From Planctomicrobium sp. (GTDB taxonomy: Bacteria; Planctomycetota; Planctomycetia; Planctomycetales; Planctomycetaceae), in the NCBI GenBank assembly GCA_018659505.1, contig JABJMI010000071.1, positions 1-6,725 on the forward strand: a stretch of 6,725 bases of DNA, read 5' to 3'. A program made the position numbers and the translations under genes. Position 1 is the first letter of the stretch. Each line of letters starts with the position of its first letter. The notes beneath the pieces were generated by a model. The model was not told where the DNA came from, searched no databases, and was given only the letters and a program-made list of their open reading frames with translations. Positions 1-6,128 of the stretch are shown here, one piece after another.

Positions 1-701
1 CGCATTGCCAGACCACGCACGCGAAAGACCTTGGCTGTTTTGGAAAGATTGGTGAGTCGAGCAGCACTTCCAAGTCGGAATATTCGCAGGAAGGCGATCA
101 TAGGAAGGCAAATGATTGCCAGATCCAGCCAATGCACCTTCATGAAGAGAAACTTCTTCTTCACCAGGGATATCATCAGTAAAAATTCGCTGGCAAATGC
201 GAACCAAATGAAAGCCTGAGCGAGTTGAATGACCAGCCCAAACGTACGATTGTGTAAGATCCCTTCTTTGTAAATGATTTCTACAGCGAGCAATGGAAGC
301 ACGAGCAATGCGATGGCAATCATGGCAATGCTGAGTTTGATATCGATTTCATTGGCGAGATCGTCGCTCGCTTCACGCCATCCCATGCCAGGAATCCAAA
401 CGGTCTTTCCAGAGACATGATCCCGTCCGCCCAAGCGAAATGGTGGAAAGAGGAAGATTTTCAAGTGCTGGCGGAGATGCCCCGAGCCTGCCTTACTGTG
501 CAGCCATGCTTCAACAAAATAGACTAACCACAACGCCAGAACGCCCCACCCGCAAAACTTTACTACGTGTAAATAACGTCCTTCAGGATCGGAGAGCAGG
601 TGCATTGCAACGCCAGCGAGCGCGAGCCAGACCAGCGTTACTACAAACATTGGGAATGCTAGCACATGATCCAGGGATGTTTGTTTTTCGCTTTTCTGCA
701 T
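1..701 (-). CDS. Voltage-sensor-like multi-pass membrane protein, partial (C-terminus beyond left edge)
   Basis: Read on the minus strand from the ATG at 701, this frame stays open for 233 codons to the window edge. It begins MQKSEKQTSLDHVLAF and has about five hydrophobic segments, near residues 14-36, 48-67, 122-145, 155-180 and 190-208. The last three resemble S2, S3 and S4 of the voltage-gated ion channel family. The S2-like helix has a WFAFASEFLL motif with E172. The S3-like helix starts HWLDLAI with D193. The S4-like stretch places basic residues at 206, 209, 215, 221, 224 and 227, all on one three-residue register. The pore region would lie outside the window, so ion selectivity, or whether it is a channel at all, cannot be judged. 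Two extra N-terminal helices precede the sensor-like part. The 701 ATG is the first ATG of a frame that stays open upstream; no clear Shine-Dalgarno precedes it. Coding and membrane location are confident; the channel assignment is moderate. Confidence 0.72.
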   Translation of the reverse strand, partial: MQKSEKQTSLDHVLAFPMFVVTLVWLALAGVAMHLLSDPEGRYLHVVKFCGWGVLALWLVYFVEAWLHSKAGSGHLRQHLKIFLFPPFRLGGRDHVSGKTVWIPGMGWREASDDLANEIDIKLSIAMIAIALLVLPLLAVEIIYKEGILHNRTFGLVIQLAQAFIWFAFASEFLLMISLVKKKFLFMKVHWLDLAIICLPMIAFLRIFRLGSAARLTNLSKTAKVFRVRGLAM

Positions 702-1006
702 GTTCAATCGATATTCATAGACTTGTCGGCGGTGTAGTCTATGGGAGTGAGTGGAATTGTGAAAACCTGAGTTCAGAGAAACATTGTTGAGACTCAAATC
801 ATCATTATTAAATGTGAGAGAAATCGATTCAGGGAAATGCAAAAAATACTGCCCGATAGAACTCTCGCAATGCTCCCGTTAACATTTCATGGAACTCAAT
901 CTGCAGGGTACGCTTTGCGTACCCTTGCTCATTTCACAAGACGGAACGCAGAGCGTACCCTACTCTCTTCTTTTACAACGTAATTCACCGCTTCTGGATC
1001 AAAAAC
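702..1006. other. Intergenic region between divergent membrane-protein gene and purM
   Basis: This 305-bp gap separates two divergently oriented genes, so it should carry both promoters. No convincing -35/-10 pair was found for either. The half next to the membrane-protein gene keeps an open minus-strand frame but has no in-frame ATG, and it reads as a long untranslated leader. The half next to purM holds the 905-961 inverted repeat. Nothing else was recognised. Confidence 0.6.
905..961. repeat. REP-like inverted repeat with two alternative hairpins
   Basis: The arms at 905-920 and 946-961 are inverted copies of AGGGTACGCTYTGCGT. They pair over 16 bp with a single G-T wobble (915 with 951) around a 25-nt loop. 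The left arm also lies in a shorter perfect hairpin of its own, with a 9-bp stem (905-913 with 917-925) around TTT. The two folds exclude each other. The element ends 45 bp before the purM start and has no T-tract. It looks like a dispersed palindromic element rather than a terminator, but only this one copy is visible. Confidence 0.75.
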
Positions 1007-2056
1007 ATGGCAATTTCTTATAAAGATTCTGGCGTCGACCTCGATTCCTATGCGGAAGCGATGAATCGAATTCCGTCACTACTTAAGAGAACGCAAAATT
1101 CACGCGTGATGCCACTCGCTGGCGGCTTTGCTGGACTCTTTCGTCTATTGGGAGACGGTCACGCTTACCGCGATCCAGTTTTAGTTTCCGGGTCAGATGG
1201 CGTTGGAACCAAATTGAAGGTTGCCATTAAAGCGAAACAGTTCGACACAGTAGGCATCGATCTTGTAGCGATGTGCGTGAACGACTGCTTGTGTATCGGT
1301 GCCGAGCCGTTGTTCTTTCTCGATTATCTGGCATTGCCGAAAGACGACCCTGACTTGGTTGCTGCCTTGGTGAAAGGTGTCTCCGATGGATGTGTCGATG
1401 CCGGTGCAGCCTTACTCGGCGGCGAAACTGCCATCATGCCTGATCTCTACGCTCCTGGCGAGCTCGACATGGCAGGCTTTTGCGTCGGCGTTGTTGAGAA
1501 GGATGAACTCATTGATGGCACTCAAATTGAATCTGGTGATGTTATCATCGGAGTCGCTTCCGACGGGTTACATTCCAATGGTTTCAGTCTCGTTCGCAAA
1601 GCCGTTTTCGAAGTCGCGAATCTAAAAATTGATTCAGAAGTGCCCGAACTCGGAACAACCGTTGGAGAAGCTTTGCTCACGCCAACGAAAATCTATGCAA
1701 AACTGTTGTCTGCACTTCAACAAAATGAGCAAGTGAAACTAAACATCACCGGCATCGCTCACATCACTGGCGGCGGACTCGCAGAGAACATCGGGCGTAT
1801 CATGCCTGAAGGCTTGCAGGCGCCTGTAGATCGCTCTGCTTGGGAAGTCCCGACAATCTTCAACTGGATACAAGGCTTGGGAGATGTTGACCGCGAGGAA
1901 ATGTTCCGTGTCTTCAATATGGGTGTCGGACTCGCGGTCGTTGTTCGCCCTGAAGCTGTTGAAGCAACGCTGGAAACCATCAAACAGACCGGCTCCGAAT
2001 GTTGGCAGTTAGGCACAATACAAAAGGGAGAAGAGTCGGGCGTCTATGTTGACTGA
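1007..2056 (+). CDS. purM: Phosphoribosylformylglycinamidine cyclo-ligase (AIR synthetase)
   Basis: PurM closes the imidazole ring in de novo purine synthesis in the cytoplasm: FGAM plus ATP gives aminoimidazole ribonucleotide, ADP and phosphate. The 349-aa length is normal for the family and the protein is complete. Landmarks in order are the N-terminal SYKDSGVDL (4-12), GGFAGLF (39-45), the SGSDGVGTKLKVA nucleotide-binding segment (61-73), GIDLVAMCVNDCLCIGAEP (83-101), GGETAIMPDLY (138-148), ASDGLHSNGFSLVRK (184-198), LLTPTKIYAK (223-232), ITGGGLAENIGR (253-264) and the C-terminal FNMGVGLAVVV (303-313). The start at 1007 gives the usual short lead into the SYKDSGVD motif; the Shine-Dalgarno is weak (TGGA at 995-998). 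No other purine gene lies beside it, so it appears to be a single-gene unit. One small oddity is GELDMAGF (151-158), where many homologues have GEYDLAGF. Confidence 0.97.
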   Translation: MAISYKDSGVDLDSYAEAMNRIPSLLKRTQNSRVMPLAGGFAGLFRLLGDGHAYRDPVLVSGSDGVGTKLKVAIKAKQFDTVGIDLVAMCVNDCLCIGAEPLFFLDYLALPKDDPDLVAALVKGVSDGCVDAGAALLGGETAIMPDLYAPGELDMAGFCVGVVEKDELIDGTQIESGDVIIGVASDGLHSNGFSLVRKAVFEVANLKIDSEVPELGTTVGEALLTPTKIYAKLLSALQQNEQVKLNITGIAHITGGGLAENIGRIMPEGLQAPVDRSAWEVPTIFNWIQGLGDVDREEMFRVFNMGVGLAVVVRPEAVEATLETIKQTGSECWQLGTIQKGEESGVYVD

Positions 2057-2112
2057 TCTCATATCTCAACACAGAAAAAAATAAACGGAAGATCGCAAAG
2101 AAAGGCAGGCGA

Positions 2113-2134
2113 GCGGGGAGCGTAAGCTCCCTGT
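2113..2134. repeat. Short GC-rich hairpin with GTAA tetraloop
   Basis: GGGAGC (2116-2121) pairs perfectly with GCTCCC (2126-2131) across a GTAA loop, which in RNA is a GNRA-type tetraloop. G-T and C-G pairs extend the stem to nine pairs (2113-2134). It lies 57 bp after the purM stop. No run of T follows, so it is a poor candidate for an intrinsic terminator. It is more like a REP-type palindrome or an mRNA 3' end stabiliser. Confidence 0.6.
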
Positions 2135-2181
2135 CTACGTGGCATTGAGAAGCCCAACCCTTGGACATATTTTTTGAGAAC

Positions 2182-2216
2182 GCGGATTTTCGCGGATGCG
2201 GCGGATTCACGCCGAT
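2182..2216. repeat. Degenerate GCGGAT array of about 10-nt period
   Basis: GCGGAT occurs at 2182-2187, 2192-2197 and 2201-2206, followed by the variant GCCGAT at 2211-2216. Successive units are spaced 10, 9 and 10 nt apart, close to one helical turn. On the minus strand the block translates as a low-complexity ESAASAKIR stretch, which explains the spurious open frames there. Function unknown. Confidence 0.6.
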
Positions 2217-2379
2217 TACCTTTATGAGCTAAAGCAAATTCAGTTTTGGATTGAATAGTTCTGTTTTGTAGCATCAGCGTTGTAACTAATTGAAGGGTAC
2301 TTCGCGGACAACAGAAGCACTGGGATTCACTGCAAAAAAAGCCCGATCAACCATTGGCGACGTTCACTTTCTCTCCTCA

Positions 2380-2399
2380 GTGCTCTCCGTGCCTCTGTG
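2380..2399 (-). repeat. CACAGAG-type interspersed repeat, copy 1
   Basis: On the minus strand this reads CACAGAGGCACGGAGAGCAC, itself made of two or three degenerate CACAGAGR units of 8-9 nt. The similarity to further units continues to about 2367. It matches the block at 6706-6725 (plus strand) at 15 of 20 positions, so the window carries two inverted copies about 4.3 kb apart. Confidence 0.6.
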
Positions 2400-2614
2400 T
2401 TAATCCTTTATCTTAGAATGGTTGCAGTTGCTGAATTCCCGAAAGAACTTCTTTCCTTTGGATTTCTTACACGTTATTCGAATTGAAATTCTCTTGACTT
2501 CGGCAGGAATTGCGGCTCTTGCCTCATCTCGCAACGACACTTGAAGCTTCAGCTACATTCATGATGTGCTGAATTTCCTCAAGCGATATTCTTTGCCCGA
2601 TACTAAGATCGGTC

Positions 2615-2620
2615 GGAGGA
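2615..2620 (+). promoter_or_regulatory. Strong Shine-Dalgarno for the hydrolase gene
   Basis: GGAGGA lies 8 nt before the ATG at 2629, an ideal match and spacing. It decides the start of the interrupted hydrolase gene and shows that translation was meant to begin upstream of the in-frame stop, at the lipoprotein signal peptide. Confidence 0.85.
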
Positions 2621-2742
2621 TATCTTTTATGCGGGCTCAGAAATCAAAACTTGTCTTCGGGGTTAGTCTCCTTCTACTGATCAATATCACTGGTTGTCGC
2701 TTACCGAAGCTCTTTCTGACTCCACCAGAGAATACGCTCTAT

Positions 2743-2745
2743 TAA
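2743..2745 (+). other. Premature in-frame TAA stop (codon 39)
   Basis: The context is CTC TAT TAA GAC ACC, 16 codons after the lipobox cysteine. The frame stays open for 414 codons afterwards, with no other stop and no frame change. TAA also ends the lipoprotein and polymerase genes in this window, so the code is not altered. Restoring CAA (Gln) would give the continuous reading TLYQDTAFEQ. Confidence 0.85.
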
Positions 2746-3096
2746 GACACCGCATTCGAGCAAGAATTAGTAGGCAAAGCGGAACCTGATCCTGATTCGC
2801 TGGAGTATGATTTCAAGTGGCGCTATCGAGATTCTTTAGCAGAACCGGTCACGCTTGTTGATTATCAGAAAGATGCCTATTCCGGATGGAATATTCTGTT
2901 CGCGACCAATCGTGATTCTCAGATTGATGCAACGACCAAAGCTGTTCGTTTCCGCAATGATTACTCGCAGGATCTGCACTATGGGAGATGTTCTGTTGGT
3001 CTAACTGAACCAACAGACGCTGAGCTGGAAAAAGCGAAACCAGATGGTCTGTTTGGGAAAGTTGTTGAGAGACTTCCAAAACCGTGGCAGCACGAA

Positions 3097-3990
3097 GTGA
3101 TTTTCGATGAAGCGAAATACACATCTGTTGAAGATGTCACGCCGCTCCAGAGTCAAATTTTCTATCAACAATTAAATCAGCAGATCGCCAATTCTCGTCA
3201 GAAAGACGTGCTGGTTTTTGTCCATGGTTTTAATGTCGACTTTGAATCCTCTGTCGGTCGACTCGCACAGATTGCTAGAGACCTGCCATTCAACGGAGCA
3301 GTCGTCGCTTACAGTTGGCCATCACAAGGAGGCGTTGAGAATTATGGGCAAGACGGAGATGTGGTGAACGAGTCGATAATTCCGTTCAAGCAATTTCTCG
3401 ATGATCTCAAAGCAAATCTCACAACAGAAACGAATGTGAACATCGTCGTACACAGCATGGGGAATCGGTTGGTGATGCGTTCAGTTTCGCAACTCATGTA
3501 CGCTGAAAATGATGCTGCTCTTCGCTTCGATAACATCGTGCTGTGCGCTCCTGATGTCGGAGTCGAAGAGTTCAAACGAATTGGGCCGGCAGTGATTGAT
3601 TCCGCGAATCATACGACCCTCTATCGTTGCCTCAATGATTCCGCCTTGATTGCCTCGTCGTTTCGGAACAAAGAAGAACGTGCGGGCGGCTCGAATGCTC
3701 CAGTCATTCTGGAAGGGATGGACACCGTGGAATGTGCCGTCATCGATACCAGCATTCTTGGTCATTCATACTACGGTAGCAATCCACACATGCTTCGCGA
3801 TCTGTTTTGCATCTTGAAAGAATCGCAGGCAGCGGCTGAACGTCCCTGGATGAAGAAGCAAAAAATTCCCTTCCAAGGTGACATGTGGATCATCGCTGAT
3901 TGGCCCGTTCAATTAGAATGGAACTGGCACCTTCCCCAGCAATCAAGTGATGGTGTTCTGCAAGCAGGCTTTAAGAAATCAATTCAGTAA
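3097..3990 (+). CDS. Alternative reading: N-truncated alpha/beta hydrolase from GTG (297 aa)
   Basis: This is the catalytic part of the interrupted gene as an automatic caller would report it, from the first in-frame ATG, GTG or TTG codon after the premature TAA. It contains the nucleophile elbow VHSMGN (S120 in this numbering), CAPDV (D153) and LGHSYY (H223), in the Ser-Asp-His order of alpha/beta hydrolases, plus the HGFN motif (43-46) and SWPSQGG (73-79) usual in the DUF900 group. No Shine-Dalgarno precedes the GTG. The start falls inside the family-like sequence and discards the signal peptide and about 117 homologous residues. It is therefore unlikely to be a true initiation site, and a product made here would stay in the cytoplasm. 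It is listed so that the domain is not lost if the interruption proves real. Confidence 0.45.
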   Translation: MIFDEAKYTSVEDVTPLQSQIFYQQLNQQIANSRQKDVLVFVHGFNVDFESSVGRLAQIARDLPFNGAVVAYSWPSQGGVENYGQDGDVVNESIIPFKQFLDDLKANLTTETNVNIVVHSMGNRLVMRSVSQLMYAENDAALRFDNIVLCAPDVGVEEFKRIGPAVIDSANHTTLYRCLNDSALIASSFRNKEERAGGSNAPVILEGMDTVECAVIDTSILGHSYYGSNPHMLRDLFCILKESQAAAERPWMKKQKIPFQGDMWIIADWPVQLEWNWHLPQQSSDGVLQAGFKKSIQ

Positions 3991-4144
3991 ATGTATGCTA
4001 AGGCTTGTCCCAGCATTGCACTTTGCTCCCGCAGCTATGTTTCTCCGACGTTGTGACGGATCGTCTCGTGGATTAACTTACATGTTTGACAGACGTGGTT
4101 CTCTTCTTTCGTCACTCGTAAATATACCTAATGGGTGTGTCGTA

Positions 4145-4741
4145 ATGCTTCTCCGTTTTTCGATGGTCTTGCTTGTGTTTGGAATCCTAGTTGGATGTGA
4201 CCGACCAGTTCAATCAAATCCTCCTGGAAATATTGTACAGGGTGGTGGATTCTCCCAGAGTGGAGGTTTAACGATCTCTAGTCCAAATTTTGTAGCTGTT
4301 GAAGGCTTGCCAATTGTAGGGTTCTCCGTAGTCAAATTAGATGATACTGAGAGTTCATTTGGCTATTTTTTGATCGTTCGACCTCCGGGCAATGGCAATC
4401 CCCAAAGCCGAGGTTTTGGAGGAAGTTCTTCTAGCAATGGACAGTCAGGCAAATCGGTCGGACAATTTAGGCTCGACGGAAATGAAGTTCAGGTTTCGTT
4501 AGAAATTGATAAGCAGACTGAAAAGCTTGCCATTGACGAAACCAATTACGACGTATCGAAGGGACGTCTCTTCCTGGTCGACATGCAGAGCGATCCAGCG
4601 ACAATCAAACAAATTGATACCGAACTACCGGCTCCTGACTCCACCGTCACTTCAACTGAACAAGCAGAAGAGATTGCTCAGAAGACCATTGAGCAATTGA
4701 AAGAGAGTTCTGGAGTCGTTGCAGAGTTTCTAGGAAAGTAA
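4145..4741 (+). CDS. Small lipoprotein of unknown function
   Basis: A 198-aa predicted lipoprotein. The signal peptide is MLLRFSMVLLVFGILVGC, with R4 in the n-region, a hydrophobic core and lipobox LVGC, so the mature protein would start at C18. Residue +2 is Asp, which in E. coli causes inner-membrane retention; whether that applies here is unknown. Residues 48-80 look beta-rich, 82-103 are a Gly/Ser/Asn linker, 105-160 look beta-rich again (including YDVSKGRLFLVDMQ, 135-148), and 171-190 could form an amphipathic helix. No enzyme motif was seen. The frame is open from 3947, but the upstream part overlaps the hydrolase end and does not look coding. The 4145 ATG places a proper signal peptide at the N-terminus. 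No good Shine-Dalgarno is present; a four-codon frame (ATG at 4131) ends in TAA overlapping this ATG. The secreted-lipoprotein call is good; function is not recognised. Confidence 0.75.
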   Translation: MLLRFSMVLLVFGILVGCDRPVQSNPPGNIVQGGGFSQSGGLTISSPNFVAVEGLPIVGFSVVKLDDTESSFGYFLIVRPPGNGNPQSRGFGGSSSSNGQSGKSVGQFRLDGNEVQVSLEIDKQTEKLAIDETNYDVSKGRLFLVDMQSDPATIKQIDTELPAPDSTVTSTEQAEEIAQKTIEQLKESSGVVAEFLGK

Positions 4742-4873
4742 TGTGTGTTGGTTTTAAGGGTCCAACTCTCATCGAGCTATACAAGAATGAAAGCCATTCA
4801 GCTTTGCCAACCCAGCTTTTTATCGTGCGAGTGACTGTGTGTAACAGCTAGATGGAACTGAAACTTAAAATGC

Positions 4874-4901
4874 TTGACACGGTACATGTGTTCACTACAC
4901 T
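4874..4901 (+). promoter_or_regulatory. Promoter of polymerase-SRAP operon, probably leaderless
   Basis: TTGACA (4874-4879, perfect -35) and TACACT (4896-4901, four of six -10 matches) are separated by 16 bp. The -10 ends six bases before the polymerase ATG at 4908, so transcription should begin at or within a base or two of the A of ATG. The lack of any Shine-Dalgarno before this ATG agrees with a leaderless mRNA. Confidence 0.6.
4882..4893 (+). promoter_or_regulatory. Candidate LexA (SOS) operator inside the promoter spacer
   Basis: GTAC-ATGT-GTTC matches the GAAC-N4-GTTC core of the Gram-positive-type LexA box at 7 of 8 positions, and the central R-N-R-Y bases also fit. It lies wholly between -35 and -10, where a bound repressor would block RNA polymerase. 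It stands in front of a Y-family polymerase and an SRAP gene, both typical of SOS regulons. Known LexA motifs differ between phyla, so the regulator is inferred. Confidence 0.5.
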
Positions 4902-4907
4902 GTCCGC

Positions 4908-6119
4908 ATGGACAAGCTGATCGGACATCTTGATGCGGATTGTTTCTACGTCTCCGCTGAGCGGGTTCGGTATCGTAATTTGATTGGTCAGGCTGTCGGG
5001 GTTCTGGGAAACCAGGGGGCTTGTGTGATCGCCAAGAGTTACGAACTCAAGGCACTTGGCATTAAGACTGGGCAACCAATTTGGGAAGTTGTTCCGGCTT
5101 GTCCGGAGGCAATTTTCATTAAGCGTGACTTTCGGTGGTACGAAGTTCTTTCTCGGAAGATGCTTGAGATTGTGAAGCGAGTCAGTCCCGAAGTTGAATA
5201 CTACAGCATTGACGAATTCTTCTTTGATGCGTCTCATCTTGTTCAGACTTTTGAAGTCGATCTTCCATCTTCAATTATTGCTCTTCAAAATTGCATCCTC
5301 GCTGAGACGGGATTGCCAGTTTCGATAGGCGTCTCATGGTCGCGAACACTTGCTAAACTGATGTCTGATGCCAATAAGCCGTTCGGGACAATGTTGCTTT
5401 TGGACGCTGATGAGATCAAAGATTTCCTGAAGTCTCAGCCAGTTTCTGAGATCAGCGGCATCGGACGCAGAAGTGCCATGAAACTGGCTGAGATCGGGAT
5501 TGAGAACTGCTTTGATTTCACGCAAGCAAATAGACAACGGATTCAACGTCTGCTGACAGTGAAAGGCGAAGCACTTTGGTATGAACTCAATGGGGAAGCT
5601 GTGGTCCCAATCCAGACACAGAAAGCTCAGAACAAGAGAGTCAGTCGAGGTGGGAGCATGGGGGAGTCGACAAATGACCCCGTTCGGCTCAACGCATGGT
5701 TGGCACGCAATACTGAACGATTAGTGGAAGCACTTGAGCAGCGACGACTGGTCTGTGAGCGATTGGTCTTGTGCCTCGAATACAAGACCGGCGGTGGTTA
5801 CCTGCGGTCAGTCAAACTCCCTTTCGCAACGTCTGGGTTTTCAACGATCTTTTCTGCGGCTCAGATGTTGTTGCAATCATATCGAGAATCAAACCTTGTG
5901 TGCGGGATGCACATTGAAGCAGAGTTGTTGAGCAATCGGCGGCAGCGGCAACTCTCGCTGTTCGAAAACGAGACCGCAAACAGAATCAAAATCGATCTCA
6001 ACGAAAAGATGGGGCGTTTTGCTCTTCGCAGTGGTGCAACATTGCACTTGCCAGAAATGTACGCCGACGTCTCTCATAGTTACGATATTTGTGATGTAAA
6101 TGGAAAAACCTGTTTTTAA
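4908..6119 (+). CDS. UmuC-type Y-family translesion DNA polymerase
   Basis: This 403-aa protein should copy past damaged template bases at low fidelity. The palm begins HLDADCFY, giving metal-binding D9 and a Tyr (Y14) at the steric-gate position. YSIDE supplies D102 and E103. The segment GVLGNQGACVIAKSYELKALGI (31-52) matches UmuC (VVLSNNDGCVIAR) better than DinB. A helix-hairpin-helix motif follows (GIGRRSAMKLAEIGI, 184-198), then the little-finger region (about 240-345). QLSLF (348-352) is a textbook sliding-clamp binding motif. The tail of about 50 residues after it includes LNEKMGRFALRSGATLHL, like the end of UmuC, and finishes in SYDICDVNGKTCF. All catalytic residues are present and the length is close to UmuC. 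No umuD-like gene is visible. The start directly follows a promoter with no Shine-Dalgarno. It shares an operon with the SRAP gene 9 nt downstream. Confidence 0.93.
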   Translation: MDKLIGHLDADCFYVSAERVRYRNLIGQAVGVLGNQGACVIAKSYELKALGIKTGQPIWEVVPACPEAIFIKRDFRWYEVLSRKMLEIVKRVSPEVEYYSIDEFFFDASHLVQTFEVDLPSSIIALQNCILAETGLPVSIGVSWSRTLAKLMSDANKPFGTMLLLDADEIKDFLKSQPVSEISGIGRRSAMKLAEIGIENCFDFTQANRQRIQRLLTVKGEALWYELNGEAVVPIQTQKAQNKRVSRGGSMGESTNDPVRLNAWLARNTERLVEALEQRRLVCERLVLCLEYKTGGGYLRSVKLPFATSGFSTIFSAAQMLLQSYRESNLVCGMHIEAELLSNRRQRQLSLFENETANRIKIDLNEKMGRFALRSGATLHLPEMYADVSHSYDICDVNGKTCF

Positions 6120-6124
6120 GGAAG
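6118..6124 (+). promoter_or_regulatory. Shine-Dalgarno overlapping the polymerase stop codon
   Basis: AAGGAAG starts within the TAA of the polymerase gene and ends 4 nt before the SRAP ATG at 6129. Ribosomes terminating on the polymerase would sit on this site, which suggests translational coupling. This matters because the first gene itself appears to be leaderless. Confidence 0.7.
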
Positions 6125-6128
6125 TGAA

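Larger units (their letters stand above)
2057..2614. other. Gene-free region with several degenerate repeats
   Basis: No frame here reads like a protein. Open minus-strand frames over 1980-2274 are low-complexity translations of the repeats. The region holds a GC-rich hairpin (2113-2134), a GCGGAT array of about 10-nt period (2182-2216), a CACAGAG-type repeat (2380-2399), a 15-bp odd palindrome (2441-2455) and a TGAAGCTTCA palindrome (2542-2551). No T-tract terminator follows purM. The promoter for the gene starting at 2629 should lie near 2480-2610, but no good -35/-10 pair was found. Confidence 0.65.
2629..3990 (+). pseudogene. DUF900-like alpha/beta hydrolase lipoprotein interrupted by an in-frame TAA
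   Basis: One frame of 454 codons runs from the ATG at 2629 to the TAA at 3988-3990, broken only by TAA at codon 39. Codons 1-38 form a lipoprotein signal peptide with a basic start, a hydrophobic core and lipobox ITGC, the acylated Cys being residue 23. After the stop the frame continues at once with family-like sequence, including WNILFATNRD near codons 87-96 and YGRCSVGL near 118-125. The catalytic domain has VHGFN (198-202), YSWPSQGG (228-235), nucleophile motif VHSMGN with S276, CAPDV with D309 and LGHSYY with H379. A cell-envelope serine hydrolase of unknown substrate is the likely ancestral product. A single C-to-T change (CAA to TAA) would explain the break. Everything else is intact, so the lesion is very recent, a sequencing error, or read through at low level. 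Confidence 0.75.

Noticed and set aside
440..790. Plus-strand open frame of 116 codons
   Set aside because: It is antisense to the membrane-protein gene on the minus strand, which has hydrophobic helices and a voltage-sensor pattern; the plus-strand product is low-complexity and Arg-rich.
2113..2134. Intrinsic terminator for purM
   Set aside because: The stem is good but no T-tract follows.
2059..2274. Minus-strand open frames (also 1980-2210)
   Set aside because: They translate the GCGGAT array and the GC-rich hairpin and overlap the purM end; they look like repeat-derived frames, not genes.
2743..2745. Stop-codon reassignment (TAA read as an amino acid)
   Set aside because: TAA ends the hydrolase, lipoprotein and polymerase frames in the same window at sensible places, so the standard meaning holds.
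4086..4091. TTGACA as -35 box for the lipoprotein gene
   Set aside because: No acceptable -10 at 15-19 bp spacing; the nearest TA-rich hexamer is 27 bp away.
3947..4144. Longer start for the small lipoprotein
   Set aside because: It would overlap the hydrolase end and place about 66 residues before a well-formed lipoprotein signal peptide, which must be N-terminal.
4848..5237. Minus-strand frame of 129 codons
   Set aside because: It lies opposite the catalytic palm of the Y-family polymerase and its promoter, with no recognisable motif.
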